Assembly: GCA_902797785.1 (NCBI GenBank)
Contig: CADBUD010000029.1
Coordinates: forward strand, 1-5,858
DNA: 5,858 nucleotides
Origin: an uncultured Lachnospiraceae bacterium
Lineage (GTDB): Bacteria; Bacillota; Clostridia; Lachnospirales; Lachnospiraceae
Direction: 5' to 3'
Positions 1 to 5,858 of the stretch are shown piece by piece (within the stretch, counting starts at the first letter, position 1; each line of letters starts with the position of its first letter). The translations under genes were made by a program, and so were the position numbers. The notes below the pieces were generated by a model that ran no database searches, had not been told where the DNA came from, and worked only from the letters and a program-made list of their open reading frames with translations.

Positions 1-2672
1 ATGGAAGTCCAGTACAAATTTCTAATGATTATGTGACATTCTCATCAAACCGCATCGTAATTGACAGTCAGGCAATGCAGGAAATGTACGATACGAAACA
101 ACTTGAGAAGAATGTGTGTTACAAAGTAACAGTTAAATTTAAGAATGTGAGAGGAGTTCTAACAGAGGTAGCAGATAAACTGACGTTACAGTTCAAAGAT
201 TCAACAAAACTCCGGGATCCGTACATCTACGAGCAGACAAAGAGAGTAGACGAGAATCAGACATATGAGGATGGAATTACGTTCGATACTGTATATTTGA
301 ATGACGCAGATAAGATTTCAAAAGTGCGGATTTATTCAGGAAGTTCAGAAAGTACAGAAGGAGTGATATCTACAAAAGAGAGATTTGGCAATTTAGTAGA
401 TGCAGATGGATATTTAGTTTCTGGAACTGCATTTACCTATGAAAATTCCCAGGGTGGAATGTATCTGAAGTTGTCAAGTGCTTTTATTGATAAATTTAGA
501 ACCTTGGCAAAAGAAAATGCGGCCGGAAAAATATCATACGGAAATTATTATGTCTCTGTTACGTTTGAGCGAAGTGCGAAACATTTGGGCGAAGGTGATA
601 AAATATGGACACTGGAGAAACAGTTATCTTTGTATTTGTATCGAAGTCCATCTTACAAGAATGAATTTTCGTATGATTCGATCAATGGATTATCAACAGG
701 TCAAGATTTAGTATTTTCTGATTTTGATTTTGGAGAACCTGCAGTAACAATTAAAGAAGTGTATGAACGTACAAGTACAAGTGAGCCGATGCTGATTCCG
801 GCAACAGGAGGAGACTATTATGGATATGATGTAAAGAATGGTCAGTTCATTATTAAGTGGGCGTGGATTGAACGGCAACATATGAATGATTCAAATATTT
901 ATTATTTGTCGGTTGTATTCAATGATGGAACGATAATGGGTAACGTAACAGCATATCAAACAGTTCCATCCACCAGCACTCCACAAAACGCTGGGCTGAA
1001 CACCACAACAAGTTCCAGCAATTCAAATGATATTACTGTTCCTATAGGTTCCGGTTCAGCTTCCGGAAGCAGAATTATGGCAGCCACCCAGGAGCCAGCC
1101 ACCTCCACCCAAACCTCCGTTTCCAAAAATGGAATCATCGGAGTAGTAAACGCAAGCATTAACGGAAAAATCGTAACCACAGGAGTGACCTACAACGAAG
1201 CGACCGAGGAAATCGTAATCTCCAAAGAAACCGTAGCAAGCCTGCCGGATGGCATCAACAGTATCGTAGTCACCATGGAAGAAAAAGCAGGCAAAGTAAA
1301 TGCAAGCGCAATCGCGGAAGAAGCAGAACCGGAAGCAAGAGTATTGACTCGCGACACCACCCTGACGCAGTACGGCATCACAGTAACCAAGACCGACGAC
1401 TGCAGCCCGGGACTCCAGTGGAAGGTAGACGAAAACGGCGAAGCATACATCACAGGCTATGACGGAGAAAGCAAAAAGCTCGTTCTTCCAGCCTCCCTCG
1501 GAGAATACAAGGTAACAGCAATCCAGAGCCTTTCCAATTCCGAAGGTGACGACACTTACGAGTCCGTATTCATCCCGGCGACGGTAACGGCGATTGAAAC
1601 AAACGCAATCAGCAAAGCTTCCGCCATCAAGACAGAAGAAGGCTCCGCGGCAGAGAGCTACGCAGCAGAGAATAACTTAACGACCGTCATCGGAACCAAG
1701 GATTCCACATCCATCCCGACGGTAGAAAAGCAGACCCTGACCTACGACCTGACCTACCCGGCAGATATCGTAATCAAAGGCGTCGATGAAGATACAACAA
1801 AATTGCAGTCCGTAGCGATCAAAGACATCAGCTTCCGCAACGTGCGTTCCGGTCTGGATCAGGCAGGCAACCTGACATTTAGTAAAGAACGCCTGGCAAA
1901 AGCCTCCTTGAACGCGAACGAAGATGTAGATGTTCAGCTTGAGTTCGAAGACGGAACGATTGTAAAGAATGCCGTGACCTTACAGGTAAAAGCAAGCCAG
2001 AAAGCAGACGATACGGATAAAGATAATACGAATAAAGATAATACAGGAGACAAGAAAGAAACAGAGCAGCAGGATACCAAGCAGAACGACCAGAAGAGCA
2101 CAACGGCGAAGAAAGTCAGCATCAAGAAAGCCTCCGTATCCATGAAAGCTTCTGTGACCTACAAAGGAAAAGCAGCAGCACCGAAGGTAAAAGTCGTTCT
2201 CTCCGGCAAGAAATTAAAGAAGGGAACTGATTACACCGTGACCTATAAAAACAACAAAGCGATCGGAACAGCAACTGCAGTCATCAAGGGAACCGGCAGC
2301 TACAAGGGCAAGATCAAAGCAAAATTCGAAATTGTTCCGAAAAAGACGAAAGCAGTAAAAGCCACGAAGGCAGAAGTAACCACGGTAAGCCTGAGCTGGA
2401 GCAGCGTCAAGGGAGCAAAGAAATACGAAGTTCTCTACTCGACGAAAAAGAACATGCAGGGTGCTGCAAAGATCACAACAAAGAAAGCCTCCGCTGTATT
2501 GAAGAAGCTGACCGCCGGCAGGAAATACTATGTCAAAGTCCGCGCAATCAAAGCAGTCAAAGGAAAGATTTACGCAGGTGCTTACAGCAAGACAGCGTCC
2601 GTAAAGACAACACAGCTGAAAGCATTGAGAAAAGCAGCACAGAAAAAAGCAAAACAAAAGAAAACAGCATAA
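1..2672 (+). CDS. Large modular secreted/surface protein, 5'-partial (BspA-like, Ig-like and Fn3-like domains)
   Basis: The frame is open from base 3 (GSPVQISNDY precedes the GTG at 33) and no Shine-Dalgarno sequence precedes that GTG, so the gene starts upstream and its signal peptide is not visible. Numbering from the codon at 33: residues 1-310 are beta-rich and unrecognised; 311-362 are a Ser/Thr/Gly-rich linker; 370-430 and about 567-655 look like small beta-sandwich modules, possibly X2-like (weak). Residues 447-555 resemble a BspA-type leucine-rich-repeat segment (LVLPASLGEYKVTAI, then FIPATVTAIETNAI, then GSAAESYAAENN). Residues 657-693 are a charged linker; 695-768 an Ig-like module common in Clostridia surface proteins (GTDYTVTYKNNKAIGTATAV); 773-858 a fibronectin-III-like domain (VSLSWSSVKGAKKYEV, then YYVKVRAIK). 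The protein ends in a Lys-rich tail with no LPXTG motif or membrane segment, so how it is held at the surface is unclear. The role is unknown; adhesion or matrix binding is a guess. Confidence 0.85.
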   Translation, partial: GSPVQISNDYVTFSSNRIVIDSQAMQEMYDTKQLEKNVCYKVTVKFKNVRGVLTEVADKLTLQFKDSTKLRDPYIYEQTKRVDENQTYEDGITFDTVYLNDADKISKVRIYSGSSESTEGVISTKERFGNLVDADGYLVSGTAFTYENSQGGMYLKLSSAFIDKFRTLAKENAAGKISYGNYYVSVTFERSAKHLGEGDKIWTLEKQLSLYLYRSPSYKNEFSYDSINGLSTGQDLVFSDFDFGEPAVTIKEVYERTSTSEPMLIPATGGDYYGYDVKNGQFIIKWAWIERQHMNDSNIYYLSVVFNDGTIMGNVTAYQTVPSTSTPQNAGLNTTTSSSNSNDITVPIGSGSASGSRIMAATQEPATSTQTSVSKNGIIGVVNASINGKIVTTGVTYNEATEEIVISKETVASLPDGINSIVVTMEEKAGKVNASAIAEEAEPEARVLTRDTTLTQYGITVTKTDDCSPGLQWKVDENGEAYITGYDGESKKLVLPASLGEYKVTAIQSLSNSEGDDTYESVFIPATVTAIETNAISKASAIKTEEGSAAESYAAENNLTTVIGTKDSTSIPTVEKQTLTYDLTYPADIVIKGVDEDTTKLQSVAIKDISFRNVRSGLDQAGNLTFSKERLAKASLNANEDVDVQLEFEDGTIVKNAVTLQVKASQKADDTDKDNTNKDNTGDKKETEQQDTKQNDQKSTTAKKVSIKKASVSMKASVTYKGKAAAPKVKVVLSGKKLKKGTDYTVTYKNNKAIGTATAVIKGTGSYKGKIKAKFEIVPKKTKAVKATKAEVTTVSLSWSSVKGAKKYEVLYSTKKNMQGAAKITTKKASAVLKKLTAGRKYYVKVRAIKAVKGKIYAGAYSKTASVKTTQLKALRKAAQKKAKQKKTA
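2016..2045 (+). repeat. 15-bp in-frame tandem repeat, two copies (linker of the surface protein)
   Basis: Two adjacent 15-base units, 2016-2030 and 2031-2045, differ only at their first and last bases. They encode DKDNT and NKDNT. They lie in the charged linker between the beta-sandwich region and the C-terminal Ig-like and Fn3-like domains. The unit is a multiple of three, so a copy-number change would alter linker length without breaking the frame. Confidence 0.7.
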
Positions 2673-2735
2673 GAATAAAGAACTCTCAAGCTTGATTTCA
2701 AGAGTATATCTGACAGCTTAAGAGGACTTCTAAAG

Positions 2736-2784
2736 AAAAAGACCGATATCGTCTAAAATCCTTTGGGCGGTATTGGTCTTTTTT
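2736..2784 (+). terminator. Rho-independent terminator after the surface protein gene
   Basis: The 5' arm (2736-2751, A5 then GACCGATATCG) pairs with the 3' arm ending in GGTATTGGTC plus six T (2768-2784). The stem is about 16 bp with two G-U wobbles around a loop of about 16 bases. The run of A before the stem and T after it could make the element work in both directions, although both flanking genes are on the + strand. It begins 63 bases after the surface protein stop codon. A weaker imperfect inverted repeat at 2682-2705 (ACTCT/AGAGT) lies between the two. Confidence 0.85.
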
Positions 2785-2845
2785 GACGCTATCCTGAAAA
2801 GATACGAAAATCCTGTCTTCCCTACCCTCGAAATTTGCGATAATC

Positions 2846-2874
2846 TTGTAAACCCCAACTGAATATGATAGAAT
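2846..2874 (+). promoter_or_regulatory. Sigma-A-type promoter with extended -10 for the deacetylase gene
   Basis: TTGTAA at 2846-2851 (4 of 6 to TTGACA) is followed by an exactly 17-base spacer and TAGAAT at 2869-2874 (5 of 6 to TATAAT). The -10 is preceded by TG plus one base (2866-2868), the extended -10 signature. Transcription would start near 2881, giving a leader of about 20 bases. The promoter sits just downstream of the terminator at 2736-2784, so the deacetylase has its own transcription unit. The assignment rests on sequence match only. Confidence 0.65.
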
Positions 2875-2889
2875 AAGAGAATATAACAC

Positions 2890-2893
2890 GAGG
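2890..2893 (+). promoter_or_regulatory. Ribosome binding site of the deacetylase gene
   Basis: GAGG at 2890-2893 lies 8 bases before the ATG at 2902. It supports that start, which also begins a complete lipoprotein signal peptide. The match is short compared with the AAGGAGG used by the next gene. Confidence 0.65.
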
Positions 2894-2901
2894 TTCACCA
2901 A

Positions 2902-3960
2902 ATGAAAGGAAAAAGGTGTAACGTAAAAAAACTCCTGCTCCTATGTACCATCGTTATCCTGATTCAAGGCTGCACCGCTCCTCAAATTTTGACAGTACAA
3001 CAGAAAACAAAGGAAGGGCAGACCACGACAGCACCCAAAACGTCCGGAACAGCCGAATTGACCGGAGACGACCAATCCGACCCAGGATTCATGTCTCGCT
3101 CTCAAACGGAATCACCCGGGAACTCAATGTCCGAGAACGCAGCATCCCAAAATCCAACATCCGAGAACGCAGCATCCCAAAATCCGACATCCGAGAATGC
3201 GACGTCCGAAAATCCGATCACAGACAACATCACGCCGCCACCCAGGATCACAGACATAACATCACTGGACAACACATCCATCGGCTGGGGAATTGGAAAG
3301 GACACAGATGAGCAGAACCGTCCCTTGGACTGCTTAAAGAACCAGGAAAAATACGCAGCATACGAAGCGGATTTTTACAAAGAAAACAGCAAATCCATCT
3401 ATCTGACCTTTGATGAAGGCTATGAAGCCGGATACACCGGAGAAATTCTGGACACGTTAAAAGAGCATCACGCTTCTGCCGTCTTTTTCATCACCATGCA
3501 GTATGCGAAGGAAGAGCCGGACCTGATTCGCAGGATGATAGACGAAGGGCATATTTTGGGAAACCACAGCACCTCGCATCCGGTCAACGGGATGCCGTCC
3601 CTTTCCATTGCGGATCAGGAAAAAGATGTCACAGCGCTTCAGGATTATGTCAGGGAGACCTACCACTACGAAATGAAGCTGTTCCGTTTTCCATCCGGAA
3701 AATTCAGCGAGCAGTCGATTGCGGTTATGAATAATCTGGGGCTGAAAAGTATATTTTGGAGCTTTGCGCATTATGATTACAATGTAAACGATCAGCCGGA
3801 TCCGGTGGCCTCATTAGAAAAAATGAAAAAAGCATTCCACCCGGGAGCAATCTACCTTCTCCATGCGGTTTCCTCCACAGATACCCAGATTCTTGGAGAC
3901 CTCATCGAAGCCGCAAAGGCAGCCGGTTACCCGGTAGGAAGATACGACGAAGACCAATAA
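2902..3960 (+). CDS. pdaA: PdaA-type polysaccharide (peptidoglycan) deacetylase, lipoprotein
   Basis: This 352-residue protein is predicted to remove N-acetyl groups from peptidoglycan sugars; PdaA of Bacillus acts on N-acetylmuramic acid to form the muramic delta-lactam of spore cortex. Residues 1-24 are a lipoprotein signal (basic start, hydrophobic core, lipobox IQGC with Cys24 as the lipidated residue), so it should sit on the outer face of the membrane. Residues 25-120 are a Ser/Thr/Asn/Pro-rich linker with 10-residue repeats. The NodB domain spans about 165-350: motif 1 TFDEGY (169-174, Asp171 the likely base), motif 2 HSTSH (His222, His226, metal ligands), motif 3 RFPSG (262-266), and LLHAVS with His321. 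The run SIYLTFDEGYEAGYT and the end HPGAIYLLHAVS match PdaA rather than generic chitin deacetylases. Glu172 replaces the usual metal-binding second Asp; Bacillus PdaA has Asn there, so the change fits the subfamily. The exact substrate is unproven. Confidence 0.88.
   Translation: MKGKRCNVKKLLLLCTIVILIQGCTAPQILTVQQKTKEGQTTTAPKTSGTAELTGDDQSDPGFMSRSQTESPGNSMSENAASQNPTSENAASQNPTSENATSENPITDNITPPPRITDITSLDNTSIGWGIGKDTDEQNRPLDCLKNQEKYAAYEADFYKENSKSIYLTFDEGYEAGYTGEILDTLKEHHASAVFFITMQYAKEEPDLIRRMIDEGHILGNHSTSHPVNGMPSLSIADQEKDVTALQDYVRETYHYEMKLFRFPSGKFSEQSIAVMNNLGLKSIFWSFAHYDYNVNDQPDPVASLEKMKKAFHPGAIYLLHAVSSTDTQILGDLIEAAKAAGYPVGRYDEDQ
3130..3219 (+). repeat. 30-bp in-frame tandem repeat, three copies (deacetylase linker)
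   Basis: Units are 3130-3159, 3160-3189 and 3190-3219. Units 1 and 2 differ at one base; unit 3 differs from unit 2 at about seven. They encode SENAASQNPT, SENAASQNPT and SENATSENPI. The array lies between the lipid anchor and the catalytic domain, so copy number would set how far the enzyme reaches into the wall. Confidence 0.9.
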
Positions 3961-4080
3961 AAGAAGACCAAAATGATAAAAGAAAGTCAAAAACAATAAA
4001 AAACCAAAAATCCAGAAACCCAAAAACTAAAACCAAAAAAAAATCAAAAAATAAAAACGATGAAACATAAAAGGAACAGT
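3961..4080 (+). other. A-rich, G-poor intergenic spacer
   Basis: This spacer between the deacetylase and the regulator is dominated by A on the + strand, with some C and few G or T; 4016-4058 contains no G. I see no stem-loop terminator, and no TTGACA-like -35, because there are almost no paired T bases. Read-through from the deacetylase gene is therefore the simplest way to transcribe the regulator, although a promoter inside the upstream gene cannot be excluded. An unstructured A-rich leader may help ribosome loading. Confidence 0.7.
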
Positions 4081-4087
4081 AAGGAGG
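4081..4087 (+). promoter_or_regulatory. Strong Shine-Dalgarno of the response regulator
   Basis: AAGGAGG at 4081-4087 is a full match to the anti-Shine-Dalgarno core, 7 bases before the ATG at 4095. It fixes the start of the regulator, whose first residues (MLKVFLVEDE) are the normal beginning of a receiver domain. Confidence 0.9.
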
Positions 4088-4094
4088 CACAAAA

Positions 4095-5858
4095 ATGCTG
4101 AAAGTATTCCTGGTAGAAGACGAAGTAGTCGTAAGAGAAGGAATCAAAAACAACATAGCATGGAAGGAAGAAGGCTTTGAATTCTGTGGGGAAGCCAGCG
4201 ACGGAGAGCTGGCTTTTCCTATGATTCAACAGTTAAAGCCGGACATCATCATTACCGATATTCGGATGCCGTTTATGGATGGGCTTGAACTGAGCAAGCT
4301 GGTAAAACAGGATCTTCCCTGGGTCAAAATCATAATCCTAAGCGGCCACGAAGAATTCAAATATGCAAAGGAAGCTATCAAAATCGGTGTAACCGATTAT
4401 CTGTTGAAGCCAATCAGCGGAGCAGAGCTTCTGGTCTCGGTGAAAGAGGTCGCGAAAACCATACAGGCAGAGCATGAAGAAAAAGAGAATATGGAGCGTT
4501 TCCGGCAGGAAATGAAAGAAAATGAGATGGATGCGCGCAGAAAACTGTTCAATGATATCGTGGGAAATTATCAGTCCTTAACGAATGTCCTGGAAAAAGG
4601 AAAAGAATTAAATATGGATCTGAGCGCACCCTGCTATAACATCATCCTGTTTCAGGTCTATACCGAAAGAGACAGCCGTGAGGCCTATTCCGGAATCGAA
4701 GTGGAAATCCAGCAAAAGCTGGATAATCTGTTTGATAATGGGGAAAATGTGATAAAATTTGACAGAAATGTTGAGGGAATGGCGCTGTTGTTCAAGGCAG
4801 CAGGCATCGAGGAAATCCGTGAGCTGCAGGAAAAATACATTCATTATATCGAAAGCATCATGTCAGAATATGAAGGAGTCCGTTATTTTGGAGGGATTGG
4901 AGCGCCGGTCCAGAGACTTCGGGAGCTTTCAGATTCTTTTATGGAAGCAAACCGCGCCTTTGCCTACCGTTATATCTACGATAAAAACCAGATCCTGGAT
5001 TATAATGCAATCTCAGAGCAGCAAAAGGTAGAGCAGGAGGTCAAACTGGGAAATATCAATGTTTCCAATATGGACAAAAAGAAGGTAGACGCTTTTCTAA
5101 GAAGCGGTGAAACAGATGAAATTAGCTATTTTGTCGAGGAATACCTGCGGAACATTGGAAATTCCAGCTGGGAATCGGTTCTGGTGCGCCAGTATATTAT
5201 CATGGATATGTATTTTGCTGTTATTTCTTTTACAGAACAGCTGGGATATGATAAAACAGAAATCGAAGAGCCGTTTTCGGATACTTCGCAGGGAAGCATG
5301 AAAATTTCCAATTATCAGCAGATGCGGGATTATATCATCCGGATTTTTAATCAGGCGATTGATTTTCGAAAGACAACAGCCACAAAGCGGTATAGTGCAT
5401 TGATCAGCCGGTCCAAAGACTACATCGATGAAAATTATGCAAATGAAGACCTTTCCTTGAATATGGTAGCGGCCAATGTAAACATCAGTCCAAGCCATTT
5501 CAGTGCCGTCTTTAGTCAGGAGACAGGACAGACCTTTGTACGATATCTGACAGAGCTCCGTATGGAAAAAGCCAAAGAGCTGTTGAAATGTACGGACAAA
5601 AAAAGCTCCGAGATCGGGTATGAGGTCGGCTACAAGGATCCCCATTATTTTTCCTACTTATTCAAAAAGACACAGAATTGCACGCCAAAGCAGTATCGAA
5701 ACAGTAATGGAAATGATGCGGATAGTGGTGCGGAGCGTTCAACAGCGGATTCAACAGAAACCGAAGGACAGGGCTACGGAAAGAACCTGACAGAAACCGA
5801 GGCACAGAGCTACGGAAAAGACTCGACAGAAACCGAGGCACAGAGCTACAGAAAAGAC
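4095..5858 (+). CDS. YesN-type response regulator, AraC-family DNA-binding (3'-partial)
   Basis: The frame runs from the ATG at 4095 to the last base without a stop, giving at least 588 residues; the C-terminus is outside the window. Residues 1-125 are a receiver domain: acidic pocket Glu8/Asp9, phospho-acceptor Asp55 in IIITDIRMP, Ser83 in LSGH, and Lys105 in DYLLKP. Residues 126-175 are helical and Glu/Lys-rich, probably a coiled linker. Residues 178-305 resemble the GGDEF-like module of YesN/CdaR regulators (GGIGAPVQRLRELSDSF, then EANRAFAYRYIY). Residues 434-535 are a paired AraC helix-turn-helix, with LSLNMVAANVNISPSHFSAV as the first helix pair and SSEIGYEVGYKDPHYFSYLF as the second, ending TPKQYR. 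The protein should be phosphorylated by a membrane histidine kinase (YesM type), not seen here, and then bind DNA. Family members often control sugar uptake genes. A repetitive acidic tail follows residue 536, which is atypical. Targets are unknown. Confidence 0.93.
   Translation, partial: MLKVFLVEDEVVVREGIKNNIAWKEEGFEFCGEASDGELAFPMIQQLKPDIIITDIRMPFMDGLELSKLVKQDLPWVKIIILSGHEEFKYAKEAIKIGVTDYLLKPISGAELLVSVKEVAKTIQAEHEEKENMERFRQEMKENEMDARRKLFNDIVGNYQSLTNVLEKGKELNMDLSAPCYNIILFQVYTERDSREAYSGIEVEIQQKLDNLFDNGENVIKFDRNVEGMALLFKAAGIEEIRELQEKYIHYIESIMSEYEGVRYFGGIGAPVQRLRELSDSFMEANRAFAYRYIYDKNQILDYNAISEQQKVEQEVKLGNINVSNMDKKKVDAFLRSGETDEISYFVEEYLRNIGNSSWESVLVRQYIIMDMYFAVISFTEQLGYDKTEIEEPFSDTSQGSMKISNYQQMRDYIIRIFNQAIDFRKTTATKRYSALISRSKDYIDENYANEDLSLNMVAANVNISPSHFSAVFSQETGQTFVRYLTELRMEKAKELLKCTDKKSSEIGYEVGYKDPHYFSYLFKKTQNCTPKQYRNSNGNDADSGAERSTADSTETEGQGYGKNLTETEAQSYGKDSTETEAQSYRKD
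5754..5858 (+). repeat. 36-bp in-frame tandem repeat in the regulator tail, array cut by window end
   Basis: Units are 5754-5789, 5790-5825 and a partial 5826-5858. Unit 2 and the 33 visible bases of unit 3 differ at one base; unit 1 differs from unit 2 at about seven. The encoded 12-residue units are TETEGQGYGKNL, TETEAQSYGKDS and TETEAQSYRKD. The array continues to the window edge, so its full copy number is unknown. Confidence 0.9.

Noticed and set aside
33..35. GTG at 33 as the start codon of the surface protein
   Set aside because: The same frame is open back to the first base of the window and there is no purine-rich ribosome binding site or signal peptide at this position, so the gene begins upstream.
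2214..2657. Antisense open frame of 147 codons, rich in Cys, Phe and Leu
   Set aside because: The composition is what Lys-rich sense codons give on the opposite strand. The sense strand encodes the Ig-like and Fn3-like domains.
2682..2705. Imperfect inverted repeat ACTCT/AGAGT as a separate terminator or operator
   Set aside because: The arms are only five bases, the internal sequence can fold in competing ways, and no T-run follows. The stem-loop at 2736-2784 is far stronger.
2785..2845. Possible riboswitch or leader RNA before the deacetylase
   Set aside because: The region lies upstream of the predicted transcript start, the leader is only about 20 bases, and no conserved aptamer pattern is visible.
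2860..2890. Forespore sigma-G promoter for the deacetylase (TGAATA at 2860-2865)
   Set aside because: TGAATA fits a sigma-G -35, but no CATAnTA-like -10 lies at 17-18 bases. The best weak match is only 14 bases away and would place the transcript start at or beyond the ribosome binding site.
3130..3219. 30-bp direct repeats as a possible CRISPR array
   Set aside because: The units are contiguous with no spacers, match the codon phase of the deacetylase and encode a 10-residue linker repeat.
3814..4229. Antisense Phe/Leu-rich open frames resembling membrane peptides
   Set aside because: They are the complement of the A-rich spacer and flanking genes (AAA reads as Phe on the other strand), with no ribosome binding site support.
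5097..5645. Antisense open frame of 182 codons
   Set aside because: It lies wholly within the response regulator, opposite its GGDEF-like to AraC region, and its translation has no recognisable domain. It is a shadow of the coding strand.

Overview
The window most likely comes from a Gram-positive anaerobe of the Clostridia, plausibly a gut Lachnospiraceae-type organism. This is inferred from three things: a YesN-type response regulator, a PdaA-type peptidoglycan deacetylase, and a large repeat-domain surface protein with BspA-like, bacterial Ig-like and fibronectin-III-like modules. Strong purine-rich ribosome binding sites agree with this. No single sequence fixes the genus.

All three genes are on the + strand. 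Positions 1-2672 hold the 3' part of a secreted or surface modular protein. Its frame is already open at the first base of the window, so its real start and signal peptide lie upstream. A stem-loop terminator at 2736-2784 closes it. A sigma-A-like promoter with an extended -10 (2846-2874) and a short leader then precede a lipoprotein polysaccharide deacetylase of the PdaA type (2902-3960). After 134 bases of very A-rich spacer and a near-perfect Shine-Dalgarno sequence comes an AraC-family response regulator (4095 onward). It is open to the window's last base, so its 3' end is outside.

The deacetylase and the regulator may be co-transcribed, because I see neither a terminator nor a recognisable promoter between them. 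The regulator's sensor kinase is not in the window and could lie downstream. A functional link between regulator and deacetylase is only inferred from position.

The more unusual points are these. Each of the three genes carries an in-frame tandem repeat in a low-complexity segment (15, 30 and 36 bp units). The response regulator has a repetitive acidic tail after its DNA-binding domain, which is not normal for the family. The surface protein gene changes base composition sharply near position 960-1080, as if two gene parts of different origin were joined. The deacetylase combines a normally sporulation-associated catalytic domain with a lipoprotein anchor, a long linker and a housekeeping-type promoter. 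I found no clear evidence of a wholly new multi-gene system, RNA gene, mobile element or CRISPR array.
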